Assembly (NCBI RefSeq): GCF_020687165.1
Contig: NZ_JAJEQC010000002.1
Length of the DNA stretch: 64,000 nt
From: Hominenteromicrobium mulieris
Lineage (GTDB): Bacteria > Bacillota > Clostridia > Oscillospirales > Acutalibacteraceae
Reading direction: 5' to 3' (one strand)
Every line of letters begins with the position of its first letter. The stretch's first letter is position 1. Below, piece after piece: positions 25,682 through 33,324 of the stretch. The position numbers and the translations under genes were made by a program. The notes under the pieces were generated by a model. That model saw nothing but the letters and a program-made list of their open reading frames with translations. It was not told the DNA's origin and ran no database searches.

Positions 25682-25796
25682 TTGCAAGGTGAGCGAATTT
25701 CCAGTAAAATAGTAATAATGGGTAAATGAAAAATATCGCAAAAGTTTTGCATAGCTTATGCGCCTGACGCAAAACTATCGTTTAGAGTATTGCGTC
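25682..25796 (+). promoter_or_regulatory. Promoter and hairpin-forming leader of the methyltransferase gene
   Basis: TTGCAA (25682-25687) and TAAAAT (25705-25710), 17-bp spacer. In the leader, segment 25766-25775 (GACGCAAAAC) can pair with GTTTTGC at 25744-25750 or with TTGCGTC at 25790-25796, but not both. No U-tract follows. Confidence 0.5.
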
Positions 25797-25819
25797 GGCA
25801 GGAAAGGATTGGTGTGCAT

Positions 25820-26479
25820 ATGCCACTGGAAAGGATCGACAGTTATTTTAACGGCGCGGTGGAGTCTTATGACGAGCGCTTGAAACGCAGCGCAGAGGAT
25901 GAAGACGGCTACATTCGCCGCACGGCGGAGTTTTTCCCGAAGAAGGAGCACCTGCACATTCTGGACATCGGTATCGGCACGGGCACGGGTCTTACGGCAA
26001 TTTTAGAGCAGAACCCGACGATTTATGTGGACGGCATTGACTGCGCGGATAAAATGCTCTCGGAAATTCCGAAAAATCTGCCGGAGCACAAGGAGCGCAT
26101 CCGCACAATTTGTGGTGATTTCTTTAAATATGAGTTGGAGCCGGAAAGCTATGACGGTGCGGTTTCCATGATGGCGCTGCATTATTACAGCCGCGAAGAG
26201 AATTTGGAGCTGTTTCACCGCGTGTGCCGCAGCATTAAAAAGGGCGGGTTCTTTCTGTTGAGCGACAAATTCGCGCCGACGCAGATGTATGAGGACTTCT
26301 GCCGTTCCGAGTTTGAGCAGAAGCGCAAGGAGCAGCACTTGTCGGCAGACGAGCATTACTATTGCTTTACGCCGCAGTATGTGGCGGGCGAAGCGGCGCT
26401 GCTTTTCAAAGCGGGCTTTGCAGAGGTACGCGTGTGCTGGGCGAAATCCAACACGGCAGTGCTTCTTGCCACAAAATAA
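25820..26479 (+). CDS. Class I SAM-dependent methyltransferase
   Basis: A 219-residue cytosolic methyltransferase. Motif I is HILDIGIGTGTGLTAIL (about residues 42-58). The acidic residue after beta 2 is in YVDGIDCADKML, and motif IV-like YDGAVSMMALHYY follows. It resembles the small-molecule methyltransferase group (Methyltransf_25/12) and the substrate is unknown. The start at 25820 has AAAGGA upstream. It is a single-gene unit between the CBM9-like gene and a strong terminator. Confidence 0.82.
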   Translation: MPLERIDSYFNGAVESYDERLKRSAEDEDGYIRRTAEFFPKKEHLHILDIGIGTGTGLTAILEQNPTIYVDGIDCADKMLSEIPKNLPEHKERIRTICGDFFKYELEPESYDGAVSMMALHYYSREENLELFHRVCRSIKKGGFFLLSDKFAPTQMYEDFCRSEFEQKRKEQHLSADEHYYCFTPQYVAGEAALLFKAGFAEVRVCWAKSNTAVLLATK

Positions 26480-26494
26480 ACAAATAACGGTTGA

Positions 26495-26551
26495 AAAGCC
26501 GGTCGAACTGCGTACAAATAAACGGTACGCGTCTTGACCGGCTTCTTTTTT
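26495..26551 (+). terminator. Terminator after the methyltransferase gene
   Basis: AAGCCGGTC (26496-26504) pairs with GACCGGCTT (26536-26544), with an inner GCGTAC/GTACGC stem, then CTTTTTT. Confidence 0.8.
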
Positions 26552-26562
26552 AATGCTATAAT
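26534..26562 (+). promoter_or_regulatory. MATE promoter embedded in the upstream terminator
   Basis: TTGACC (26534-26539) and an extended -10 TGCTATAAT (-10 at 26557-26562) with a 17-bp spacer. The -35 is part of the terminator's 3' arm. Confidence 0.75.
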
Positions 26563-26600
26563 GTTTCAAAAGCAACTATTTTGGGAATGGGTGAATACTT

Positions 26601-27992
26601 TTGGAACTCTTTAACGCACAGCATGTTTTGCACGGCGAGCCTGTGACGGGCGAGCTGCCGTCTACGAACTCGCTTTTCAAAACGACCGTCAACATGGCGT
26701 GGCCTTCGATGGTGGAATCGTTTTTGGTGGCGCTCGTCGGCTTTATCGATACCATCATGGTGAGCACGCTGGGCTCTTACGCCATTGCAGCGGTGGGCCT
26801 GACGCAGCAGCCGAAGTTCATCGGTTTGGCGCTGTTTATGTCGATGAGCACGGCCATCTCGGCGCTGGTTGCACGGCGTAGGGGCGAGCAGAACCGCGAA
26901 AGCGCGGTGCGCATTTTGAAAACATGCATTCTGGTCGCCGTGATTTTGACGGCGATCATCAGCGTTACGTTTACGGCGTTTGCAGACCCCATTATCCGCT
27001 TTGCGGGCTCGGCGGACGATACGCATGAAGCGGCGGTGGAGTATTTCCAAATCATCATGGGCGGCATCGGGTTTACGACCGTGATGATGATCGTGAACGC
27101 GGCACAGCGCGGCGCGGGCAACACAAAGATCGCGCTGCGCACGAACATGGTCTCTAACCTTGTGAACGTGGTGTTCAACTATCTTTTGATCGGCGGCAAC
27201 TTCGGGTTTCCGGCGCTCGGCACGCGCGGCGCGGCGCTTGCGACCGTCATCGGCTCTGTGCTCGGCTGCGCGATGAGCTTGCATTCCATGTTCGCGAAGT
27301 CCTCGTTTGTGTATATCCGCGGCGTGAAAGGCTTTTTTACCTCGAGGTTTGACGTGCGCTCACTGCTTAACGTCGGTTCCAGCGCGTTTGTGGAGCAGAT
27401 TTTCCTACGCATCGGCTTTTTGCTGTTCGCCATCACCGTTGCGAACCTCGGCACCACTGCGTATGCTGCGCACCAGATTGGCATGAATATGATGAGTTTG
27501 ACGTTCTCACTCGGTGATGGGCTTTCGGTGGCGTCTGTGGCGCTGATCGGCAGGAGTCTCGGCGAAGAACGGCGCGACCTTGCAAAGCTGTACGCCTCCA
27601 TGTGTCAGCGAATCGGACTTTTCTGCGCGTTTGTGATGTCGATGGTTTTCCTGTTCTTCGGCAGGAATCTCTATGGCCTGTTTTCGAGTGAGCAGGAAAT
27701 TCTCGATATGGGTGTGATGATTATGCGCATGCTGTGCGTTATCATTTATCTCCAGATCACGCAGGTTATTTTCTTCGGTTGCCTGAGAGGCGCGGGCGAT
27801 ACGAAGTATACCGCGTTTGCGTCTATGATCAGCGTCGCCATTATCCGACCGGGCTTAAGCTGGCTGCTGTGCTACCCGCTGGGACTGGGACTGCTTGGCG
27901 TGTGGCTTGGGTTGTTCGGTGACCAATTTATGCGATTCTGCCTTGGGTATTTCAGAATGAAGCAGGGCAAATGGCTGAAAATTAAGATTTGA
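26601..27992 (+). CDS. MATE-family efflux transporter
   Basis: A 463-residue inner-membrane exporter with about twelve helices in two homologous halves, the layout of multidrug/toxin extrusion (MATE) antiporters driven by Na+ or H+. Family segments include PSMVESFLVALVGFIDTIMVS near the start and GAGNTKIALRTNMVSNLVNVVFNYLLI. The start is taken as TTG at 26601, since no in-frame ATG precedes residue 32; GGGTG lies 8 nt upstream. The substrate is unknown. It is a single-gene unit, followed by an intergenic repeat. Confidence 0.9.
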   Translation: MELFNAQHVLHGEPVTGELPSTNSLFKTTVNMAWPSMVESFLVALVGFIDTIMVSTLGSYAIAAVGLTQQPKFIGLALFMSMSTAISALVARRRGEQNRESAVRILKTCILVAVILTAIISVTFTAFADPIIRFAGSADDTHEAAVEYFQIIMGGIGFTTVMMIVNAAQRGAGNTKIALRTNMVSNLVNVVFNYLLIGGNFGFPALGTRGAALATVIGSVLGCAMSLHSMFAKSSFVYIRGVKGFFTSRFDVRSLLNVGSSAFVEQIFLRIGFLLFAITVANLGTTAYAAHQIGMNMMSLTFSLGDGLSVASVALIGRSLGEERRDLAKLYASMCQRIGLFCAFVMSMVFLFFGRNLYGLFSSEQEILDMGVMIMRMLCVIIYLQITQVIFFGCLRGAGDTKYTAFASMISVAIIRPGLSWLLCYPLGLGLLGVWLGLFGDQFMRFCLGYFRMKQGKWLKIKI

Positions 27993-28020
27993 CGCGTTTA
28001 CGACAACGATAGCGGAGCGA

Positions 28021-28196
28021 CGAATAAAGTCTTTGTCCAACTTCCTTCGAGAAAGTTGGTGGGGTCTTGGGGCAACACCCTAAGTCGTCGTTCGCAAACG
28101 ACGAAACACCTTTTGCCTAACCCAAAATGAGAAAGGTAGCTTGAAACATCCGGTGGACGCTTCAAGCGTAGGGAACACAGTTGCATGGGTTCCCTG
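28021..28196 (-). repeat. Intergenic multi-hairpin repeat, copy 2
   Basis: On the minus strand: GGGAAC/GTTCCC with loop containing CATGCAACTG, then GGCAAAAGGTGTTTCG, then CGTCGTT-TGCG-AACGACG (28086-28103), an imperfect TTAGGGT/GCCCCAA stem, CCAACTTTCT-CGA-AGGAAGTTGG (28037-28059), and CAAAGACTTTATTCG. It is oriented opposite to copy 1 and sits between the MATE gene and the convergent decarboxylase gene. No gene is seen in 27993-28312. Confidence 0.8.
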
Positions 28197-28247
28197 AAAG
28201 GCGGTCTGCGACTGTCTTTAGAAATTCAAACAAGATAAAATAGAAGC

Positions 28248-28298
28248 AAAAAGTCTCCGCCTTTCTCTGAATCAAAGAGGAAAACGGAGACTTTTATA
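28248..28298. terminator. Bidirectional terminator between MATE and decarboxylase genes
   Basis: AAAAGTCTCCG (28249-28259) pairs with CGGAGACTTTT (28285-28295), with an inner TTTCTCT/AAAGAGG stem; A/T runs on both sides. Confidence 0.8.
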
Positions 28299-28312
28299 TT
28301 TTAAAATAGTGA

Positions 28313-29647
28313 TTATTCCACAACGACCGTGCAGTGCTCGGTGCCGTAGTATTCCATCGCGGAGATGACCTCAGGGGTCAGGCGCTCACCGCATACAGCA
28401 AGCGGCACCGCGGGTGGGCAGCTCACGTTGGCGTCTGCCAAAATGCGGTTTTTGCACTCGGAAAGCGGTAACGTTTCACTCGGCGAGAAGAGCGCCTCGC
28501 GCGGGGAAAGTACACGCTCGGCATGCGGCGGCACAGGCGGCTTTGAAAGGATCGCCGGGGCGGGCAGAACGGAGAGCAGCGCGCGCTCGAGACGGGCAAA
28601 ATCTGCGGGTGTGGTCTCCGGCGTGAACATCATCACAAGGTGGTCTGCGTCGGAAAACTCGCAGTAAATATTGCTGTGCGTCAAAATTTCCGCCAGAGCT
28701 GTGCCCGTGTAGCCGAAGGACTTCGGCAATAAGCAGAGCTTTGTGCGCTCCTCGCCGCAAAGAGCATAGCCGTGCGCACGGAGTTTTGCTTTCAGCGTGT
28801 CAAGACGCTCCGCACAGGCTTTGAGCTGTGCGGGAAAAGATGTTGCTAAAAGCGGATTCGTTGCGTCGAGCGACTGCAAAATGAGGTAGGACGGGCTCGT
28901 GGACGCAAAGAGCGCCATGGCGCTTTCCGCACGCTGCGCGAACATGTCCGGCGTGCCGTGCGCGATGTGCAGATACGCGCCGCCCGTTAAGACCGGCAGT
29001 GTTTTGTGTGCGGAATCACAGCAGATGTCTGCGCCGAGCTGCATGGGGTGCATGGGCTCGGGCAGAAAATGCAGGTACGCGCCGTGGGCGTTATCGACGA
29101 GCAATAATACGCCGTGTTTTTTGCAGACGGTGGACAGGGACTTGATGTCCGCGATGTTGCCGAGATAATCCGGGCTTGTGATGTACACGGCGGCAGGGTT
29201 TTCCGATACGATCACGTCTTCGAGCTGCGCGGGGGTGATGGCGCAGGAAATGACGCTTTCCGTGCCGTAGATCCAGCGAATGTCAAGGTCGAGCAGCGCT
29301 GCGGCCGTCATGAAGACCTTGTGTGCGTTACGGCCTGCCGCAATGACGGGCTTTTTGTGATTTGCGCGGGCATGCAGCAGCGCAAGATACAGCATGGCGC
29401 GGATGCACAGGGACGAGCCCTCGGCGGAATAGACCGTCTTTTTGGTGCCGAATAACGCGGCGGCGTTCGCTTCGCTTTCGCGGATGATGCCCTCGGCGTG
29501 GTAGAGCACGTCTGCGTCCTCAATCTCGGTGAGGTCGAGCGGCTCGGGGCCGAGCAGCGCGGTGCCCTTGTGGCCCGGCATGTGCATGCGCAAAGCGCCG
29601 CTATATCGGTAGCGGCGCACAAATTCGCAGATTGGCGCGGTTATCAT
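28313..29647 (-). CDS. Orn/Lys/Arg decarboxylase-family PLP enzyme
   Basis: A 444-residue fold-type I PLP enzyme of the SpeA/YaaO group, which decarboxylate arginine, lysine or ornithine to polyamine precursors. The start MHMPGHKG block is typical. DNAHGAYLHF holds the PLP-stacking/pyridine Asp region, and the Schiff-base Lys is in DSAHKTLPVLTGGA. The chain is shorter than most family members (about 480-490), with a reduced C-terminal domain. Its ATG overlaps the ScfB stop (ATGA), so it is co-translated with the SCIFF maturase; the reason for that link is unknown. Confidence 0.85.
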   Translation of the reverse strand: MITAPICEFVRRYRYSGALRMHMPGHKGTALLGPEPLDLTEIEDADVLYHAEGIIRESEANAAALFGTKKTVYSAEGSSLCIRAMLYLALLHARANHKKPVIAAGRNAHKVFMTAAALLDLDIRWIYGTESVISCAITPAQLEDVIVSENPAAVYITSPDYLGNIADIKSLSTVCKKHGVLLLVDNAHGAYLHFLPEPMHPMQLGADICCDSAHKTLPVLTGGAYLHIAHGTPDMFAQRAESAMALFASTSPSYLILQSLDATNPLLATSFPAQLKACAERLDTLKAKLRAHGYALCGEERTKLCLLPKSFGYTGTALAEILTHSNIYCEFSDADHLVMMFTPETTPADFARLERALLSVLPAPAILSKPPVPPHAERVLSPREALFSPSETLPLSECKNRILADANVSCPPAVPLAVCGERLTPEVISAMEYYGTEHCTVVVE

Positions 29648-31029
29648 GCGTTGTTATCCAATGCCTTGGAGGCTTCGAGCATGATGGCGCATTCCATGCG
29701 TTTTTTAAAGAGCTCGCAGCCCTCTTTGTAAACGCCGCGGACGGAGCCGGTGGCGTGGTAGGCGTTTGCGGCGCAGCCGCCGGAGCAGTACAGTCTTGCC
29801 CAGCAATCGCGGCACTCGGGGTGAGCGTACACGTTGCAGGAGGCGAAATCCGCCTGAATTTCTGTGTTCGTCACGCCTGTCCAGACATCGCCGAGGCGGA
29901 ATTTTTCGTCGCCGACGAACTGGTGGCAGGGGTAGAGGTCGCCCCACGGGGTGACGGCCATGTACTCTGTGCCGGAGCCGCAGCCCGAAATGCGCTTGTA
30001 AATGCACGGGCCGCCGGTGAGATCAATCATGTAGTGGTAGAACGTGAACGGTTTGCCGGCGCGGCGGCGCTCCAGCATGAGCTCAGCAAGCTTTTCGTAC
30101 TGCTCCATGACGATGACGCGGTCTTCGTCGGTCAGCGCGGAGGGATCTCCCGGTGCGCAGACGACCGGTTCCATGCTCAGTTCCGTAAAGCCGAGGTCGA
30201 GCATCTGCTGAATGTCTTTGAGAAAATCCGGGTTTGCGTGCGTGAATGTGCCGCGCATGTAATACGCCTTGTTGCCGCGCGCCTTGACGAGCTTCTGGAA
30301 TTTCGGAACGATGCGATCCCAACTGCCGTTGCCGGCGTAGTCTACGCGGTAGCGGTCGTGCACTTCCTTGCGGCCGTCGAGGCTTAAAACGACATTGCTC
30401 ATCTCGCGATTTGCAAAATCGATGACGTCGTCGTCGATCAAAACGCCGTTTGTCGTCAACGTGAAGCGGAAGTGCTTACCGCATTCCTTTTCGCGGGAAC
30501 GGGCATACGCGACAAGCTGTTTTACGACGTCGAAATTCATCAGCGGTTCGCCGCCGAAGAAGTCGACTTCCAAATTGTGGCGCGTGCCGGAGTGCTCGAG
30601 CAGGAAATCAAGCGCCTGCTTGCCGACCTCAAAGGACATGAGAGCGCGGTCGCCGTGGTACTTGCCCTGGCTTGCAAAGCAGTAGGAGCAGTTTAAATTG
30701 CAGGTGTGCGCCACGTGCAGGCACAGCGCCTTGACGACGTTGGCGCTTTTCGCTTTCAGCGCACCTGCCATCGGCTCGAACGTATCGGGGGTGAAGAGCT
30801 TACCGGCGTCGCGCAGCTCTTCAATCTGCTCGTAGCACTCGTTGATGTCGGCTTCGGTCACGTCCTCACGGTCGCCGTATTTTTCCAGCATAGCGGCGGT
30901 AATCGCCTCGCGGCTTTCGGTCTCGAACAGGCCAATCATGTCATAGGCAACTTCATCGACAAGGTGGACGGAGCCGGAACAGATATCGAGCACGATGTTC
31001 ATGCCGCCGAGTTTATAACGGTGTATCAT
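29644..31029 (-). CDS. scfB: SCIFF peptide maturase, radical SAM/SPASM protein
   Basis: A 461-residue radical SAM enzyme that forms Cys-to-alpha-carbon thioether bridges in the SCIFF peptide. An N-terminal peptide-recognition (PqqD-like) domain of about 85 residues precedes CNLNCSYC (CxxxCxxC). The SAM-binding FFGGEPLMN follows. The C-terminal SPASM region has the clusters CGSGTEY...YPCHQF and CRDCWARLYCSGGCAANAY. Length and motifs match the Clostridia-specific SCIFF maturase family. The precursor gene lies 71 bp upstream in the same operon, across a hairpin at 31057-31082. Confidence 0.95.
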   Translation of the reverse strand: MIHRYKLGGMNIVLDICSGSVHLVDEVAYDMIGLFETESREAITAAMLEKYGDREDVTEADINECYEQIEELRDAGKLFTPDTFEPMAGALKAKSANVVKALCLHVAHTCNLNCSYCFASQGKYHGDRALMSFEVGKQALDFLLEHSGTRHNLEVDFFGGEPLMNFDVVKQLVAYARSREKECGKHFRFTLTTNGVLIDDDVIDFANREMSNVVLSLDGRKEVHDRYRVDYAGNGSWDRIVPKFQKLVKARGNKAYYMRGTFTHANPDFLKDIQQMLDLGFTELSMEPVVCAPGDPSALTDEDRVIVMEQYEKLAELMLERRRAGKPFTFYHYMIDLTGGPCIYKRISGCGSGTEYMAVTPWGDLYPCHQFVGDEKFRLGDVWTGVTNTEIQADFASCNVYAHPECRDCWARLYCSGGCAANAYHATGSVRGVYKEGCELFKKRMECAIMLEASKALDNNA

Positions 31030-31056
31030 CTAAAAAAATCCTTTCACATCTATACA

Positions 31057-31082
31057 TGAAAAAAGCCGCCAAAAAAGGCGGC
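31057..31082 (-). terminator. Terminator between SCIFF and its maturase
   Basis: GCCGCC-TTTTTT-GGCGGC followed by TTTTTTC on the minus strand. It should stop most transcripts after the precursor gene. Confidence 0.8.
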
Positions 31083-31100
31083 GTTTTCTGAACCTTTGAA

Positions 31101-31256
31101 TTACTTCGCGTTCTTCTCCGTGTTCTCGCACTGCTGGTTTGCAATGCCGCAGCTCGTCTTGCAAGCAGACTGGCAGGAAGTCTGGCACTCGCCGCAACCG
31201 CCGTTCTTTGCGCTTTCGCACAGGTTGCGGGTCTCAAGCGTCTGAATGTGTTTCAT
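31101..31256 (-). CDS. scfA: SCIFF ranthipeptide precursor
   Basis: A 51-residue precursor peptide. The leader MKHIQTLETRNLC is followed by the conserved Cys-rich core CGECQTSCQSACKTSC and then a C-terminal QQC. Six Cys of this part match the 'six cysteines in forty-five residues' family; a seventh Cys at position 13 lies in the leader. ScfB would link Cys to Thr or other residues as thioethers. GGAGGCGAAATGAT gives a ribosome site. The role in Clostridia is thought to include signalling, but this is not settled. Confidence 0.95.
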   Translation of the reverse strand: MKHIQTLETRNLCESAKNGGCGECQTSCQSACKTSCGIANQQCENTEKNAK

Positions 31257-31308
31257 ATCATTTCGCCTCCGAATTGTTACTTTGTAAGCTAACTTTATTA
31301 GCCTTAAA

Positions 31309-31337
31309 ATTTTAACACAGATAGGGCGGGATGTCAA
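31309..31337 (-). promoter_or_regulatory. Promoter of the SCIFF operon
   Basis: Perfect TTGACA (31332-31337) and TAAAAT (31309-31314) with a 17-bp spacer on the minus strand. Confidence 0.8.
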
Positions 31338-31360
31338 GATGCAAAGCCGCCGGATTTCGG

Positions 31361-31398
31361 GAAAAAGCATGTCCCCACGCCATTTCTGACGTGGGGAC
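31361..31398 (-). terminator. Terminator after metY
   Basis: GTCCCCACG/CGTGGGGAC, 9 bp, followed on the minus strand by ATGCTTTTT. It lies between metY and the SCIFF promoter. Confidence 0.7.
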
Positions 31399-31445
31399 AC
31401 GGAAAATAGGATATCGGAGAAATCAGTTTTAAGGAGTGTTTTGAA

Positions 31446-32738
31446 TCAGTCACCGAAAGCCTGGGAAAGATCGGCGATGATGTCATCGATGTGCTCAGTG
31501 CCGATGGAGAGGCGAATGGTGTTCGGCTGGATGCCCTGCTCTGCGAGCTCTTCTTCGTTGAGCTGTGAGTGCGTGGTGGAAGCCGGGTGGATAACGAGGG
31601 ACTTCACGTCTGCGACGTTTGCGAGCAGAGAGAAAATTTTGAGTCTGTCGATGAACGCCTGTGCTTCCTTAGCGCCGCCCTTGATGTTGAACGTGAAGAT
31701 GGAAGCGCCGCCGTTCGGGAAATACTTCTTATAAAGCTCGTGGTACGGGCTGTCCGGCAGAGACGGATGGTTGACGCTTTCGACCTTCGGGTGCTTGGAG
31801 AGGAAATCGACAACCTTCAGCGCGTTCTCTACATGGCGTTCAACGCGCAGAGAGAGCGTTTCAAGACCCTGCAGGAACAGGAATGCGTGCAGCGGAGCGA
31901 GCGTTGCGCCGGTATCACGCAGGAGGATTGCACGGATCTTCGTGACAAAGGCTGCCGCGCCGACATCCTTTGTGAAGCTGATGCCGTGGTAGCTGGGGTT
32001 CGGCTCTACGAGGGACGGGAACTTGCCGCTGCCTTCCCAGTCAAACTTACCGCTGTCTACGATAACGCCGCCGATCGCCGTGCCGTGACCGCCGATGAAC
32101 TTTGTAGCGGAATGGACAACAATGTCTGCGCCGTACTCGAACGGACGGAGGAGGTAAGGCGTTGCGAATGTGGAGTCTACAACAAGCGGAATCTTATGAG
32201 CATGTGCAATGGCTGCGACCTTTTCAATGTCAATCAGCGTTGCGTTCGGGTTACCGATGGTCTCGATGAAGACGGCCTTTGTCTTATCGTTAATCGCGTT
32301 TTCAAAAGCGCCCTCTTCGTCCGGGTCTACGAACGTTGCGGTGATGCCGTACTGCGGGAGCGTGTGCTCGAGCAGATTGTAGGTGCCGCCGTAGATGGTC
32401 TTCGCGGAAACGATGTTGTCACCTGCGCTTGCGAGGTTGAGGAACGTATAATTGATGGCTGCTGCACCGGAAGCGACGCCAAGCGCTGCCACGCCGCCCT
32501 CAAGGGCTGCAATGCGCTGCTCAAATGCGTCCACGGTGGAGTTCGTCAGACGGCCGTAGATGTTGCCTGCATCTGCGAGCGCGAAGCGGGCTGCTGCGTG
32601 TGCGGAGTTCTTGAAGACGAAGGAAGTCGTCTGGTAGATCGGCACTGCGCGGGCATCGGTAGCGGGGTCCGGGTTCTCCTGACCTGCGTGCAGCTGGATG
32701 GTTTCAAAATGGTAGTTGTTATCATATGTATAGCTCAT
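31446..32738 (-). CDS. metY: O-acetylhomoserine sulfhydrylase (aminocarboxypropyltransferase)
   Basis: A 430-residue Cys/Met-metabolism PLP enzyme that makes homocysteine from O-acetylhomoserine and sulfide. Family blocks are AVPIYQTTSFVF, YGRLTNSTVDAFEQRIAALEGG, and the Schiff-base Lys in HSATKFIGGHGTAIGG. The long insert after it is typical of the MetY subgroup, not MetB/MetC. GAAAGAGG precedes the ATG. It is transcribed away from cysK across a 586-bp region with leader ORFs and palindromes, consistent with joint sulfur control. Confidence 0.92.
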   Translation of the reverse strand: MSYTYDNNYHFETIQLHAGQENPDPATDARAVPIYQTTSFVFKNSAHAAARFALADAGNIYGRLTNSTVDAFEQRIAALEGGVAALGVASGAAAINYTFLNLASAGDNIVSAKTIYGGTYNLLEHTLPQYGITATFVDPDEEGAFENAINDKTKAVFIETIGNPNATLIDIEKVAAIAHAHKIPLVVDSTFATPYLLRPFEYGADIVVHSATKFIGGHGTAIGGVIVDSGKFDWEGSGKFPSLVEPNPSYHGISFTKDVGAAAFVTKIRAILLRDTGATLAPLHAFLFLQGLETLSLRVERHVENALKVVDFLSKHPKVESVNHPSLPDSPYHELYKKYFPNGGASIFTFNIKGGAKEAQAFIDRLKIFSLLANVADVKSLVIHPASTTHSQLNEEELAEQGIQPNTIRLSIGTEHIDDIIADLSQAFGD

Positions 32739-32813
32739 GGTAATACCTCTTTCATAATTTCAGAATTTAATTTTGTTTTAACGGATTTTGAGAAGTTGAC
32801 GAAAAGCTGAGCT

Positions 32814-32873
32814 TCACATTCGCCCGTTTCTGAAATTGTGGCGAAGCATTTGCCGGAAAAGGGATCGCATCAT
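32814..32873 (-). CDS. Leader ORF upstream of metY
   Basis: A 19-codon frame, MMRSLFRQMLRHNFRNGRM, has an excellent ribosome site (AAAGGAGG, 9 nt upstream). Four of 19 codons are Met, including the first two and the last. It lies in the metY leader, 75 bp before the gene. The composition and position suggest a regulatory leader peptide, but no terminator hairpin follows, so the mechanism is open. Confidence 0.45.
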   Translation of the reverse strand: MMRSLFRQMLRHNFRNGRM

Positions 32874-32934
32874 CGGGGTGCGCCTCCTTTGAGATTTACT
32901 TCGGTTTTTATGTTTGAAGGTTTCATAACACTCA

Positions 32935-32957
32935 AAACATATTGACTTGGTATGTTT
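32935..32957. promoter_or_regulatory. Candidate operator at the metY start
   Basis: AAACATA-N9-TATGTTT, a 7-bp perfect inverted repeat immediately downstream of the metY -10. The cysK promoter has a palindrome of the same size (33166-33186). Confidence 0.45.
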
Positions 32958-32960
32958 TGT

Positions 32961-32989
32961 ATGATACACGCTAGATTGCAATTTGTCAA
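32961..32989 (-). promoter_or_regulatory. Promoter of metY
   Basis: TTGACA (32984-32989) and TATCAT (32961-32966), 17-bp spacer, minus strand. Confidence 0.8.
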
Positions 32990-33121
32990 CCCCTAAAATG
33001 CAAAAATTGAAGAAAATTTTCGGAAACTATACTATTATATGGGGGAAACTGCATTTTGCATTGCAAAGCGGCGGATCGTTTCAACGAATTTTAAAGGTAA
33101 AGGAAAAAGTGAAAAAAGATG

Positions 33122-33150
33122 TTGACAAATTTACCCTGTGGTGATAGGAT
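33122..33150 (+). promoter_or_regulatory. Promoter of cysK
   Basis: TTGACA (33122-33127) and TAGGAT (33145-33150), 17-bp spacer. Confidence 0.75.
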
Positions 33151-33165
33151 ATAAACAAGCTCAAT

Positions 33166-33186
33166 AACCTATAAAATAAGTAGGTT
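33166..33186. promoter_or_regulatory. Candidate operator in the cysK leader
   Basis: AACCTA-N9-TAGGTT inverted repeat, 15 bp after the -10. A related imperfect site lies in the spacer of the Rrf2 promoter at 34409-34427 (AACCTAC...ATGTT). Confidence 0.45.
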
Positions 33187-33225
33187 TCATAAGTTTAGTA
33201 AAACAAGGCAAAGGAGAGACGCGAT

Positions 33226-33270
33226 ATGAACCCGTTTCCGTACAGTCGGCGATGTTGCGCCGCGGCCTGA
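33226..33270 (+). CDS. Leader ORF with tandem Cys codons upstream of cysK
   Basis: A 14-codon frame, MNPFPYSRRCCAAA, is preceded by AAAGGAG at good spacing and ends 54 bp before cysK. The two adjacent Cys codons overlap a small CGGCG/CGCCG hairpin (33247-33262). Cys codons in a short leader of a cysteine synthase gene suggest sensing of Cys-tRNA by ribosome stalling. No intrinsic terminator is visible downstream. Confidence 0.5.
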   Translation: MNPFPYSRRCCAAA

Positions 33271-33324
33271 AACGATACAAGAATGCAAACTCATTTATAT
33301 AAAGTGTTTTAAGGAGACTTTACC

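Noticed and set aside
32739..33324. A SAM riboswitch or T-box between metY and cysK.
   Set aside because: None of the conserved S-box or T-box core sequences are present, and there is no terminator hairpin in either leader.
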